From Roseibium algicola (GTDB taxonomy: Bacteria; Pseudomonadota; Alphaproteobacteria; Rhizobiales; Stappiaceae): a stretch of DNA of 64,000 nucleotides. The notes under the pieces are model-generated. The model saw only the letters and a program-made list of their open reading frames with translations, searched no databases and had not been told where the DNA came from. The stretch lies in NCBI RefSeq assembly GCF_001999245.1, contig NZ_CP019630.1, positions 3,092,501 to 3,156,500 on the forward strand, read 5' to 3'. The translations under genes were made by a program, and so were the position numbers. Positions 46,586 through 54,683 of this stretch are shown here, piece after piece (positions within the stretch are counted from its first letter, which is position 1; every line of letters starts with the position of its first letter).

Positions 46586-46747
46586 TCAAAGCAGGATGTA
46601 GCCGACAACCGCCAGTGCGATTACCGCGCCTGCGGTGCCGATCGCCAGGACGTAACGCATCTCGTGAAGCTCGAGGCCCTGCTTGGCTTCCTTTTCTCCC
46701 AGAACGACTTCCTTGTCCTGTGCGTTGGTCTGCCTTTGATAAGTCAT
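46586..46747 (-). CDS. Very small single-TM protein (53 aa)
   Basis: The protein reads MTYQRQTNAQ, then a charged helix (KEVVLGEKEAKQGLELHEM), then a C-terminal membrane helix (about 31-53: RYVLAIGTAGAVIALAVVGY...). This is a tail-anchored topology. GAGG lies 5 nt before the ATG. The next gene upstream on the same strand (46872-47036) has the same design. Function is unknown. Confidence 0.72.
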   Translation of the reverse strand: MTYQRQTNAQDKEVVLGEKEAKQGLELHEMRYVLAIGTAGAVIALAVVGYILL

Positions 46748-46871
46748 CTCTACCTCGCTGGATTGTGCGTCGTTGCAAGCGCTGAGGGCGGTTTGGCCTC
46801 ATCACTCTTCAGAACAACGTTCGAGCGGCAGTAGTGTTCCTGAAAACGTCCAGGCTGCCCTGGGCGTGCGG

Positions 46872-47036
46872 TCAATAGCTGAGCAGGAATATCAGGGCGA
46901 TCAGCGAAAAAATGATGCCGCTGAATCCAAAGCCAAGAGCAAGGTGCTTCCAGCTGGAGGCTTCCTTGTCTCTGATCCTTTCACGCAGGATGGCAAGGTG
47001 CCGGTCCGCATCGTCGTTAAAGCCGTGATAGATCAT
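46872..47036 (-). CDS. Very small single-TM protein (54 aa)
   Basis: The protein reads MIYHGFNDDADRHLAILRER, a charged linker (IRDKEASSWKH) and a C-terminal membrane helix (LALGFGFSGIIFSLIALIFL...). GAGG precedes the ATG at 7-8 nt. It shares layout, strand and start context (GAGGTAG) with the 53-aa gene 124 bp downstream but not its sequence. Function is unknown. Confidence 0.7.
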   Translation of the reverse strand: MIYHGFNDDADRHLAILRERIRDKEASSWKHLALGFGFSGIIFSLIALIFLLSY

Positions 47037-47231
47037 CTTCACTACCTCGCGATGTTGCCACTTGGCAGTCAGGCTCGACTGCTCTTCAGCGGTTAACGCG
47101 CAAGACCCTTATTCGTTCCCCTCCGGGGGGGCCAAGGGAGACCGTTCAGGTGGGAACTTCCTGGTGGGGTGGCCGTTTTCCCTTTGAAGTCCGGACAACT
47201 TCCGCAAATGCCAAGAGGGGACAAGGTCACT

Positions 47232-48263
47232 ATGGGTTTCGACAGCCTGCCGCTGTGGGTCTTGCTTGCGCTTTTTGCAGGTGCCGGTGGAGTTATACTG
47301 GTTTGCGGCGTTCATCTGACCGGTCAGGCTGACCGTATCGCCGACCGGACAGGGCTGGGCGAGGCCTTGGTTGGCGGTGTCCTGCTGGGGGCGGCCACGT
47401 CGCTCTCGGGCACCGTGGTGTCCGTAACTGCTGCGCTGGACGGCCGTGCGTCGCTGGCCTTTTCAAATGCCGTTGGCGGTATCGCCGCGCAGACTGCCTT
47501 TCTGGCCATCGCTGACATCGTTTACCGGCGCGGCAACCTGGAGCATGTGGCCGCTGACGTTTCCAGTCTTTTTCAATGCGCCCTGCTGATGCTTTTGCTG
47601 GCCATTCCCCTGGTCGCCTACACCACCCCGGAAATCACGTTGCTGGGCGTTCATCCAGCCTCCTACGCCCTGGTTATCGTTTATGGCAGCGGTTTGCTGG
47701 CTCAGCGGCACGTGCGGGAGCAGCCCATGTGGCGTGTTGTGAATACGTCCGAAACCCACGAGGACAGCCCGGATGAGGAACAGCACGACCTGCGCGGTAA
47801 CTTGCGGCTTATCGCAGGGTTTTCAGCGCTGATGCTTGTCCTCGCCTCAATGGGCTGGGTGCTGGCGGAAGTGGCTGGCGCGCTGACGGACCGTTTCAAT
47901 CTCAACGCCTCGCTTGTCGGCGCACTGATGACAGCCGTTGTCACCTCGCTGCCCGAACTGGTGACGACGCTGGCAGCCGTGCATCGTGGTGCCCTGCAGC
48001 TCGCCATTGGCGGCATTGTTGGCGGCAACACCTTCGATACTCTGTTCCTAATGCTTTCCGATGTCGCCTATCGCGACGGCTCGCTTTATCAAGCCGTCTC
48101 CCCTCAGGATTATTTCTGGCTGGCGATCGGGCTGGTGATGACGGCGGTTCTGCTTCTGGGGTTGCTGGTACGGCAGAAGTCAGGCCCCGGCGGGATCGGT
48201 TTTGAAAGTGTCAGTCTGCTTGGCATCTATGGCGGTGCCATTGCGCTTCAGGCGCTCGGTTGA
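47232..48263 (+). CDS. CaCA-superfamily (sodium/calcium exchanger-like) membrane protein, atypical
   Basis: The 343-aa protein has about ten membrane helices and two inverted CaCA repeats. The alpha-2 repeat is canonical (TAVVTSLPELVTTLAAV...GGIVGGNTFDTLF), but the alpha-1 repeat reads GAATSLSGTVVSVTAAL...AVGGIAAQTAF, with Ser-Gly where the ion-binding Pro-Glu normally sits. ATG at 47232 (MGFDSLPLW) has AAGG upstream. It may exchange another cation or have altered coupling. Function is inferred from the family. Confidence 0.83.
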   Translation: MGFDSLPLWVLLALFAGAGGVILVCGVHLTGQADRIADRTGLGEALVGGVLLGAATSLSGTVVSVTAALDGRASLAFSNAVGGIAAQTAFLAIADIVYRRGNLEHVAADVSSLFQCALLMLLLAIPLVAYTTPEITLLGVHPASYALVIVYGSGLLAQRHVREQPMWRVVNTSETHEDSPDEEQHDLRGNLRLIAGFSALMLVLASMGWVLAEVAGALTDRFNLNASLVGALMTAVVTSLPELVTTLAAVHRGALQLAIGGIVGGNTFDTLFLMLSDVAYRDGSLYQAVSPQDYFWLAIGLVMTAVLLLGLLVRQKSGPGGIGFESVSLLGIYGGAIALQALG

Positions 48264-48291
48264 TCCTGCGAACCTGTTCGGGAGGCCTTCC

Positions 48292-48879
48292 TCAGAACAA
48301 GGCCATCAGTGCCCAGACAACGATGGCCAGGGGCAAAAGCGCGGCTAGGGCAAAGAGACCGTCCCGGGTGAGGAGAGAGAAGGCAATCAGGCAAACAGAT
48401 GCGCCAAGAAGCGATGACGAGAATGGCACCAGTTCGAGAAAGGGCATCAAGGCGCCGAACAGGAGGCAGGAGAGCGGCAACAAGGCCCGAAGAGGTTGCC
48501 GGAAGAGGAACCGTGCTCTCGCGCGGGAATGTTTGTCGAGCCAGCGTGCGGCAGGCCGCAGCTTGTTCATCGCCACCCGCACCTTGTCGCCCTCAAGACT
48601 TTGCTGACCCAGCCAGTGGGGAAGCCAGACCCGGTCGCGTTTCATCAGCCATTGTGCCGCGATCAGGCAAATGGTCACTCCGCACAGGCTTGAAAACAGG
48701 GGAATGCCGCTCAGCGGTGTCACGACGGCGGCCGCGGGCACGATCAGCATCGTCGCAAATCCGGTTTTCTCGAAAGCGCCGACCACGCGGTCAAGCGAGA
48801 CCTGTCCTTCTTTCGTAATGTCTCCGACCCTGTCGACAATGGACGTCAGGGGCCGGTCCAAGTCCGGATCAACGGTCAT
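48292..48879 (-). CDS. ExoD-family membrane protein
   Basis: The 195-aa protein matches the exopolysaccharide synthesis ExoD family: GDITKEGQVSLDRVVGAF near the start, then hydrophobic segments (MLIVPAAAVVTPLSGIPLFSSLCGVTICLIAAQWL, PLSCLLFGALMPFLELVPFSSSLLGASVCLIAFSLLTRDG, ALAALLPLAIVVWALMAL). Sinorhizobium ExoD affects exopolysaccharide and alkaline tolerance; the biochemical role is unclear. It converges with the CaCA gene, 28 bp away. Confidence 0.88.
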   Translation of the reverse strand: MTVDPDLDRPLTSIVDRVGDITKEGQVSLDRVVGAFEKTGFATMLIVPAAAVVTPLSGIPLFSSLCGVTICLIAAQWLMKRDRVWLPHWLGQQSLEGDKVRVAMNKLRPAARWLDKHSRARARFLFRQPLRALLPLSCLLFGALMPFLELVPFSSSLLGASVCLIAFSLLTRDGLFALAALLPLAIVVWALMALF

Positions 48880-49024
48880 GGTCCTGCCTGTTTCAGCGGC
48901 CGCAATTGGCGGTCACTGTGTTCTAGGGTGAAAAAATTCCGAGCCTGGTCTTGCAAGGCACATCGTGGCAGGGGCGTTCGGACGGTGGCGGCCGAACGCC
49001 CTGAGCGTCTGCGCAAGAAGATGA

Positions 49025-49477
49025 TTATCTTCCGAAGACAAGTTTCTCGATGCGATCGACAGGATGATTGGTGAGATCCTTGTCGATCTCCGCGACGACA
49101 CGGTCACTGACTTCCTTGTGCAGGCGCTTGCGGACCTGGCCGAGAACCGACGGGGCTGCGACCAGTACGATCTCGTCGAACTTGCCCTTGTGGGCGCGCT
49201 TGTAGAGCATCTGGGCAAGGTCCGCGGCGAAATCGTCTTCAGCCAGCGCATGCCAGTCGGCTTCCTGAACTGCACTTCGATGCCCCTGCGGACCGTCACT
49301 CAAACGACCGGGACGGTCAGCGGTCTGCTCGCGGTTGGGAGGGTTGTCCTGGGTTTCTTTCCGAAAGACCTTGAGGTCCGGCACGTGTTCCGTGCCCGCG
49401 TTGGTCAGGAACAAAGCCTTGGTTCCGTCGGCAACGACTACCCAACCATCATGTTTCAGTCGGATCGCATCCTTCAT
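49025..49477 (-). CDS. Host-attachment-family (baeRF-like) protein
   Basis: The 150-aa protein follows the pattern of the family annotated as 'protein required for attachment to host cells': HDGWVVVADGTKALFLTNAGTE at the start, a variable acidic linker (REQTADRPGRLSDGPQGHRSAVQEADWHALAEDDFAADLAQML), then FDEIVLVAAPSVLGQVRKRL and DKDLTNHPVDRIEKLV. These are related to eRF1-like folds. ATG at 49477 follows GGAG; further-upstream starts lack an SD. Confidence 0.85.
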   Translation of the reverse strand: MKDAIRLKHDGWVVVADGTKALFLTNAGTEHVPDLKVFRKETQDNPPNREQTADRPGRLSDGPQGHRSAVQEADWHALAEDDFAADLAQMLYKRAHKGKFDEIVLVAAPSVLGQVRKRLHKEVSDRVVAEIDKDLTNHPVDRIEKLVFGR

Positions 49478-49685
49478 GTCGCACTCCTGCAGTTTTGGGT
49501 CCGTCTGGAGTGAACGCCGGACCACCGGAAGCGTTCCTGAGGATATCTGTGACAATTTCGACAGTTCGCAAGCCTACCAGTACGGGAAACGGATTGCAGG
49601 GCCTACCGGAAGAGAGCGCGGCGCCCTAAGTGAAGAGTGGTCGTGAGGAACAATGCAGAATTCCGTCCTTGAAAGGGAGAAGATC

Positions 49686-50114
49686 ATGAAGAGACTTGCA
49701 ATCGGGCTCGGTGCTGCCGTGCTGGCCCTCACAGGTGCCGTCGCCCAGGCTGGAGAAACTCCGGCACCGGACGGCGTGAAGCTCTACTTCGTAAACCTGA
49801 AGGATGGCGACACCGTCAAAAGCCCGGTGACCATCCAGTTCGGCCTCTCCGGAATGGGCGTTGCCCCCGCCGGCACGGAAAAGGAAAACACCGGACACCA
49901 TCACCTGATCATCGATGAGAGTATCGAGGGCGAGGAGCTGAACGAAGCTATTCCGGCGGATGACAATCACAAGCATTTCGGTGGTGGGCAAACCGAAACC
50001 ACGATTGAACTGCCAGCCGGTTCACACACGCTGCAACTGGTGCTGGGCGACTGGTCGCACATTCCGCACAATCCGCCGGTCATGTCGGAAAAGATCACGG
50101 TTACCGTGGAGTAG
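49686..50114 (+). CDS. Periplasmic DUF4399 protein
   Basis: The 142-aa protein has a signal peptide (cleavage near AVAQAGE) and the DUF4399 core: VKLYFVNLKDGDTVKSPVTIQFGLSGMGVAPAG, GHHHLIIDE, HFGGGQTET and TLQLVLGDWSHIPHNPP. The GHHHLLID and H...DW His-rich elements suggest metal or small-ligand binding. AAAGGGAGAAGATC precedes the ATG. Role is unknown. Confidence 0.85.
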   Translation: MKRLAIGLGAAVLALTGAVAQAGETPAPDGVKLYFVNLKDGDTVKSPVTIQFGLSGMGVAPAGTEKENTGHHHLIIDESIEGEELNEAIPADDNHKHFGGGQTETTIELPAGSHTLQLVLGDWSHIPHNPPVMSEKITVTVE

Positions 50115-50203
50115 GCGGCAGCCAGCACCGGTCACCTTCCGGAACGAAAGACTTGTTGCGGCGTTGCTCTCTTATGCTGACCGACCCGCAACAAGGAACG
50201 ACC

Positions 50204-50779
50204 ATGGTAGACCGGCTTGCCGCAGAGATGGACCTCGGCTTCGGTGCGGTTCCGCTGGACGTTCTGGTTCTGCGGATGATTGCGGCCATCGTTCTGGGCG
50301 GTATCATCGGGTTCGAGCGGGAAGAGCGTGGCAAGGATGCCGGGCTCAGGACGCATATGCTTATCGCATTCGCCTCGTGTCTGTTTCTCCTGATCAGTCA
50401 GGCGCTTGCCGATCTTCCCTTTTCCGGGGCGAGCAACGTCAATGTGGATCCGCTCCGTCTGGTCGAAGCCGTGACGGCGGGCGTGGCGTTCCTCTCCGCC
50501 GGTCTGATCTTCTCCCGCAACGGCTCGGTGCAGAACGTCACTACCGGTGCATCAATGTGGCTGGCAGGTGCCATCGGCACGGCCTGCGGCGTCGGTCAGA
50601 TCGGATTAGCGGGTCTTGCAACACTCATGGTGGTGATTGTCCTGGCCGTCATCGGCCGCCTGCAAAGCAAGCTTGGCCCCCAGGCCCGGGACAGCGCCCC
50701 GGACGAGGGAATGAGCGAGAAATCTGACAAGCTTCGCCACGCGCAGGCACACGGCCATCGCGACAAAGGGGCGATTTGA
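50204..50779 (+). CDS. MgtC/SapB-family membrane protein
   Basis: The 191-aa protein has four to five membrane helices and the MgtC signature GGIIGFEREERGKDAGLRTHMLIAFASCLFLLIS, then VDPLRLVEAVTAGVAFLSAGLIF and NVTTGASMWLAGAIGTACGVGQIGLA. The C-terminus is a short charged tail without the ACT-like domain of long MgtC. ATG at 50204 follows AAGGAACGACC. It converges on the acyl-CoA dehydrogenase gene. Confidence 0.9.
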   Translation: MVDRLAAEMDLGFGAVPLDVLVLRMIAAIVLGGIIGFEREERGKDAGLRTHMLIAFASCLFLLISQALADLPFSGASNVNVDPLRLVEAVTAGVAFLSAGLIFSRNGSVQNVTTGASMWLAGAIGTACGVGQIGLAGLATLMVVIVLAVIGRLQSKLGPQARDSAPDEGMSEKSDKLRHAQAHGHRDKGAI

Positions 50780-50785
50780 TGACGA

Positions 50786-52474
50786 TCAGGCGTTGCCGCG
50801 CGTCTCGAGCAAGCGGCGCGCGATGACCTGAGCCTGAATTTCCGCCGCACCTTCGAAGATGTTCAGGATGCGGGCGTCGCACAGGACACGGGAAATTGCA
50901 TATTCCAGAGCAAAGCCATTGCCGCCGTGGATCTGCAACGCATTGTCCGCCGCGGCCCATGCAACGCGGGCACCGAGCAGTTTCGCCATGCCTGCTTCCA
51001 GATCGCAGCGCTTGCCGGAATCCTTCTGCCAGGACGAGAAATAGGTCAGCTGGCGGGCGATCATCAGTTCAGCAGTCATCATGGCCAGCTTGTCGGCAAC
51101 ACGCGGGAAGTTGACCAGTTCCTTGCCGAACTGGACGCGTTCTTCGGCGTATCTCAGGCCCAGGTCCAGTGCAGACTGGGCGACGCCCAATGCGCGGGCA
51201 GCAGTCTGGATGCGGGCGCCTTCAAAGGTCTGCATCAGTTGCTTGAAACCTTCGCCCTCGACCTGGCCGAGAAGGTTCTCGCCCTTCACCTCGAAGCCGT
51301 CGAAAGCGATTTCATATTCCTTCATGCCCCGATAGCCGAGAACTTCGATCTCGCCGCCGCTCATGCCGTCCGCCGGGAAGGGCTCCTCATCGGTGCCGCG
51401 CGGCTTTTCCGCGATGAACATGGACAAGCCCTTGTACCCGGGTTCATCCGGGTTGGTGCGGGCCAGCAAGGTCATGATATCGGCACGGACCGGATGGGTA
51501 ATCCAGGTCTTGTTGCCGGACACCTTCCAGACGTCGCCGTCCTTCACGGCGCGGGTCTTCAGCGAGGCAAGGTCCGAACCGGTATTGGGTTCGGTGAAGA
51601 CGGCAGTCGGCAGGATCTCGCCGGATGCGATTTTCGGTAGCCAGTGCTGCTTCTGCTCTTCCGTTCCGCCGCACAGAATGAGTTCCGCCGCGATTTCGGA
51701 CCGGGTGCCGAGCGAGCCGACACCGATATAGGCGCGGGACAGTTCTTCGGAGACGACGCACATGGCCTCCTTGCCAAGTCCGAGGCCACCATATTCTTCC
51801 GGTATGGTGAGGCCAAAGACGCCGAGCTCGGACATCTGCTCGATAATCTCAAGCGGAATATATTCGTTTTTCAGATGCCACTCGTGCGCGCTGGGCACGA
51901 CGTTGTCTTCCGCAAAGCGGCGCATCTCGTTGCGGATCTGCTCCATGGTCTCGTCCAGACCTGGGTCGCCGAAGGTGGAATGGCCCGCCTGGTCGCGGAT
52001 CAGGCGGGTGATCTCTCTGCGGATTTCCGGACGGCTTCCGGTATCGATCAGCGACAGGATTTCGGCTGTCTGGAAGCCAAGAGCTTCTTCGGAAGAAACG
52101 CCAAGATCCGCCAGGCGAACGATTTCACCCTGGTTCATCGGAATGCCGCCGAAGATCTGCGCGAGGTACTCCGCAAATCCGAGCTGGACGATGTAGTCCT
52201 CAAGAGCGCCGTAGCGGCCTTCCGCGGTCAGACGTTTCGCGTAGGCATCCAATTGGCGCAGAGACTCCACATAGGTTGCGAACCAGGCCAGTCCGTGGGT
52301 TGCCCTTTGCTCTTCTTCCATCAGGCGGGAGGAGATGCGCCCATCCTCGCTCACGCGGTCGCGCACCCGCTGCGCTGCAAGATTGAGCAGATGATCGAGC
52401 GTGGCGACGGCAGCTTCCGTTCGCTCGGTAAGGCTTGCGGGTGTTTCTGCGGCCGGCAGGGCTGCGGTGAACAT
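50786..52474 (-). CDS. Acyl-CoA dehydrogenase (long, N-terminally extended)
   Basis: The 562-aa FAD enzyme has an N-terminal helical extension of about 165 residues before the usual acyl-CoA dehydrogenase fold (FGLTIPEEYGGLGLGKEAMCVVSEELSRA; FTEPNTGSDLASLKTRAVKDGDVWKVSGNKTWITHP; YAEERVQFGKELVNFPRVADKLAMM; LQIHGGNGFALEYAISRVLCDARILNIFEGAAEIQ). The Glu in NIFEGAAEI is near the usual C-terminal catalytic region. ATG at 52474 has GGAG at 6 nt; one at 52492 lacks it. Substrate chain type cannot be read. Confidence 0.88.
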   Translation of the reverse strand: MFTAALPAAETPASLTERTEAAVATLDHLLNLAAQRVRDRVSEDGRISSRLMEEEQRATHGLAWFATYVESLRQLDAYAKRLTAEGRYGALEDYIVQLGFAEYLAQIFGGIPMNQGEIVRLADLGVSSEEALGFQTAEILSLIDTGSRPEIRREITRLIRDQAGHSTFGDPGLDETMEQIRNEMRRFAEDNVVPSAHEWHLKNEYIPLEIIEQMSELGVFGLTIPEEYGGLGLGKEAMCVVSEELSRAYIGVGSLGTRSEIAAELILCGGTEEQKQHWLPKIASGEILPTAVFTEPNTGSDLASLKTRAVKDGDVWKVSGNKTWITHPVRADIMTLLARTNPDEPGYKGLSMFIAEKPRGTDEEPFPADGMSGGEIEVLGYRGMKEYEIAFDGFEVKGENLLGQVEGEGFKQLMQTFEGARIQTAARALGVAQSALDLGLRYAEERVQFGKELVNFPRVADKLAMMTAELMIARQLTYFSSWQKDSGKRCDLEAGMAKLLGARVAWAAADNALQIHGGNGFALEYAISRVLCDARILNIFEGAAEIQAQVIARRLLETRGNA

Positions 52475-52637
52475 GGCGATCTCCGTTTTCATTTGTTGCG
52501 CAGCAGCGCTTCTTGTTGAAGCTATGTTGCGTTGCACACCCTCATTTGTCGAGCGTGAATTTATAGACCTTTTGGCGGATGCGGTTTTCACTACCCAGGC
52601 TTGACGAATTGTGTCAGCGCAGGCCACATCTTGGGTC

Positions 52638-53528
52638 ATGAGCGCCAGACAGACAGTTCTCGTGATCTACGCCGTCCTGAAAGACGCCATCGGTCACTTC
52701 GCCCGGGATGACGGCTTTGCAATGGCCAGTCACGTGGCACTGTCGGGGTTGCTGGCGATATTTCCCCTGCTGATCTTCATCGCCTCGCTCGCGGCCTTTC
52801 TCGGCATGACCGGTGCTGCCGACACGGTGTCGGAACTGCTGTTCGATGCCTGGCCGGCAAGCGTTGCATCGCCTGTCGTGCGGGAAATCCAGAATGTCCT
52901 GACCATTCGCCGCGGCGACCTTGTGACCTTCGGCGCCGTTGCCGCTTTGTGGTTTTCCTCCAACGGTGTGGAGGCGCTGCGTACCGCACTCAACCGGGCC
53001 TACCGGCAGCATGAAAACCGCTCCATCGTGCTGTTGCGGCTGCAATCGATCGGGCTTGTGCTGCTGGGTGCCGGCATTCTGCTTGCCTACACGTTTCTGG
53101 TGGTTCTGGCGCCGCTCGCCCTCGAGGGGCTGAAGGTCTTCGTGCCGCAGGTCGAGACTTTCCTGCTGTCAATCAACGTTGCCCGATACACACTGGCCGG
53201 ATCGCTGCTGATCATCGGCCTTTTCATCACCCACTGGCTGCTGCCGGCGGGGCATCGCACTTTCCGCGACCTGTGGCCCGGAGTGCTCGCCACACTGTTC
53301 ATGTGGATCATTGCCGGCAGTGCCTTCGGCGCCTATCTCGCCAGCTTCGCCAATTACGTCTCCACCTATGGCGGTCTGGCCGGGATCATGACCGCGCTGA
53401 TCTTTCTCTATATCTGCGCGCTCGTGTTCATTCTGGGCGGTGAACTCAACGCGGCAATCTCCCGTCAACGGCGCTACTGGCGCCGCCGTCAGGAACAGCT
53501 TGCGCTGGCGCTTGACGCCGAAGCCTGA
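52638..53528 (+). CDS. YihY/BrkB-family inner-membrane protein
   Basis: The 296-aa protein has about six membrane helices and the family pattern HFARDDGFAMASHVALSGLLAIFPLLIFIASL, VTFGAVAALWFSSNGVEALRTALNRAY, and FANYVSTYGGLAGIMTALIFLYICALVFILGGELNAAI. It is often annotated as ribonuclease BN by error. ATG at 52638 is chosen; a GTG at 52611 also fits. Function is unknown. Confidence 0.88.
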   Translation: MSARQTVLVIYAVLKDAIGHFARDDGFAMASHVALSGLLAIFPLLIFIASLAAFLGMTGAADTVSELLFDAWPASVASPVVREIQNVLTIRRGDLVTFGAVAALWFSSNGVEALRTALNRAYRQHENRSIVLLRLQSIGLVLLGAGILLAYTFLVVLAPLALEGLKVFVPQVETFLLSINVARYTLAGSLLIIGLFITHWLLPAGHRTFRDLWPGVLATLFMWIIAGSAFGAYLASFANYVSTYGGLAGIMTALIFLYICALVFILGGELNAAISRQRRYWRRRQEQLALALDAEA

Positions 53529-53564
53529 CTGGATTTTCCCAAAGACGGCTTCCGGGGACTAACC

Positions 53565-54440
53565 CTAGCTCCTTGCTGGCTTCTTGCGGATGGTCAAGAC
53601 GGCGCTGATGACCAGAACCATTCCACCGATCTGAACCGGCGTCAGGGATTCACCGAACAGGAAATAGCTTTCCACCGCAGTTGCCACCGGCACCAGATAA
53701 AAAAGGCTTGCGACCTGGGAGACCGCGCCCTCGCGGATCAGCAGCATCAGGAGCAGGATCGCGCCGACGGACAAGACCAGCACGAGCCAGGCCATCGCAA
53801 AGATCAGCTCACCTGACCAGGTGATCTGCCAGCTTTCGGTCAGGCTCAGCGGAATTGTGACAAGCAACGCGCCGACGTACTGCCAGACAGTTGCCGCCAT
53901 GAGGTCGGTCTGCTGTACGAAACGCTTCTGGTAGACTGTTCCCAGGCTGATGGCCGCAACGGAGATGAGGACCACGAATATCGTCACCGGCGTGATGCCC
54001 GATCCGGCAAGGTCGAGTTTCGGACCAAGAACGAATGCAAGGCCAATCGCTCCGATGGCCATGGCGAGCCAGTGTCTGCGGGAAATGGTTTCGCCAAGCA
54101 AAGCCACCGCGATGAGCGCGGTCAGCACGGGCTGAAGACCGACAATGATCGAGGACGCTCCAGCCGGCATGCCCTGTTTGATTGCCCAGAACACACCACC
54201 GAGATAGATGCCGTGAACCAGCATGCCGGTGAAGATGCAATGGGCAATGGCAGCCGGATCTTTCGGCCAGGACTTCGACAAGAACATCGCCAGCAGAATC
54301 AGCACCGGCAAAACCGCAACGAAGCGGACCGTCAAAAACACCATCGGATCGATGTAGGGCGCGCCGAGTTTAGAACCGACGAAGCCCGTAGACCACAGCA
54401 AAACAAAAATGGCCGGTGCGGCTCTGGCGAGGAGATTCAA
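53565..54440 (-). CDS. EamA/DMT-family transporter
   Basis: The protein is an about 291-aa ten-helix drug/metabolite transporter with two EamA repeats (FVLLWSTGFVGSKLGAPYIDPMVFLTVRF and GTVYQKRFVQQTDLMAATVWQY). The start is uncertain because no ATG is near: TTG at 54440 has TTGAGG 6 nt upstream, while TTG at 54458 or 54452 would add four to six residues. The C-terminus ends ISAVLTIRKKP. Exported substrate is unknown. Confidence 0.85.
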   Translation of the reverse strand: MNLLARAAPAIFVLLWSTGFVGSKLGAPYIDPMVFLTVRFVAVLPVLILLAMFLSKSWPKDPAAIAHCIFTGMLVHGIYLGGVFWAIKQGMPAGASSIIVGLQPVLTALIAVALLGETISRRHWLAMAIGAIGLAFVLGPKLDLAGSGITPVTIFVVLISVAAISLGTVYQKRFVQQTDLMAATVWQYVGALLVTIPLSLTESWQITWSGELIFAMAWLVLVLSVGAILLLMLLIREGAVSQVASLFYLVPVATAVESYFLFGESLTPVQIGGMVLVISAVLTIRKKPARS

Positions 54441-54683
54441 TTGCAGCCTCAATGACAAAGTCGAAGATGACGCAAGGTTAGATTGCGTCGAGTCGGTGGG
54501 GTTACACGCATGTTAACCGTAAGTTGGCATTTATAGTCAAATATACGGCGCAAACATGAGTGTTCGAACGTTCTGTCGTGAAAGAAACGCAGGCCAGAAG
54601 CACGAACACTTCCAGATCGATCAACTCATGGATGTAAACATCGACCCCGATGGCACATCCGTTGATCCAGGGGACATACGCTG

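Noticed and set aside
52638..53528. Ribonuclease BN annotation for the YihY/BrkB protein
   Set aside because: The sequence is a polytopic membrane protein of the YihY family; the RNase BN label is a known historical misassignment.
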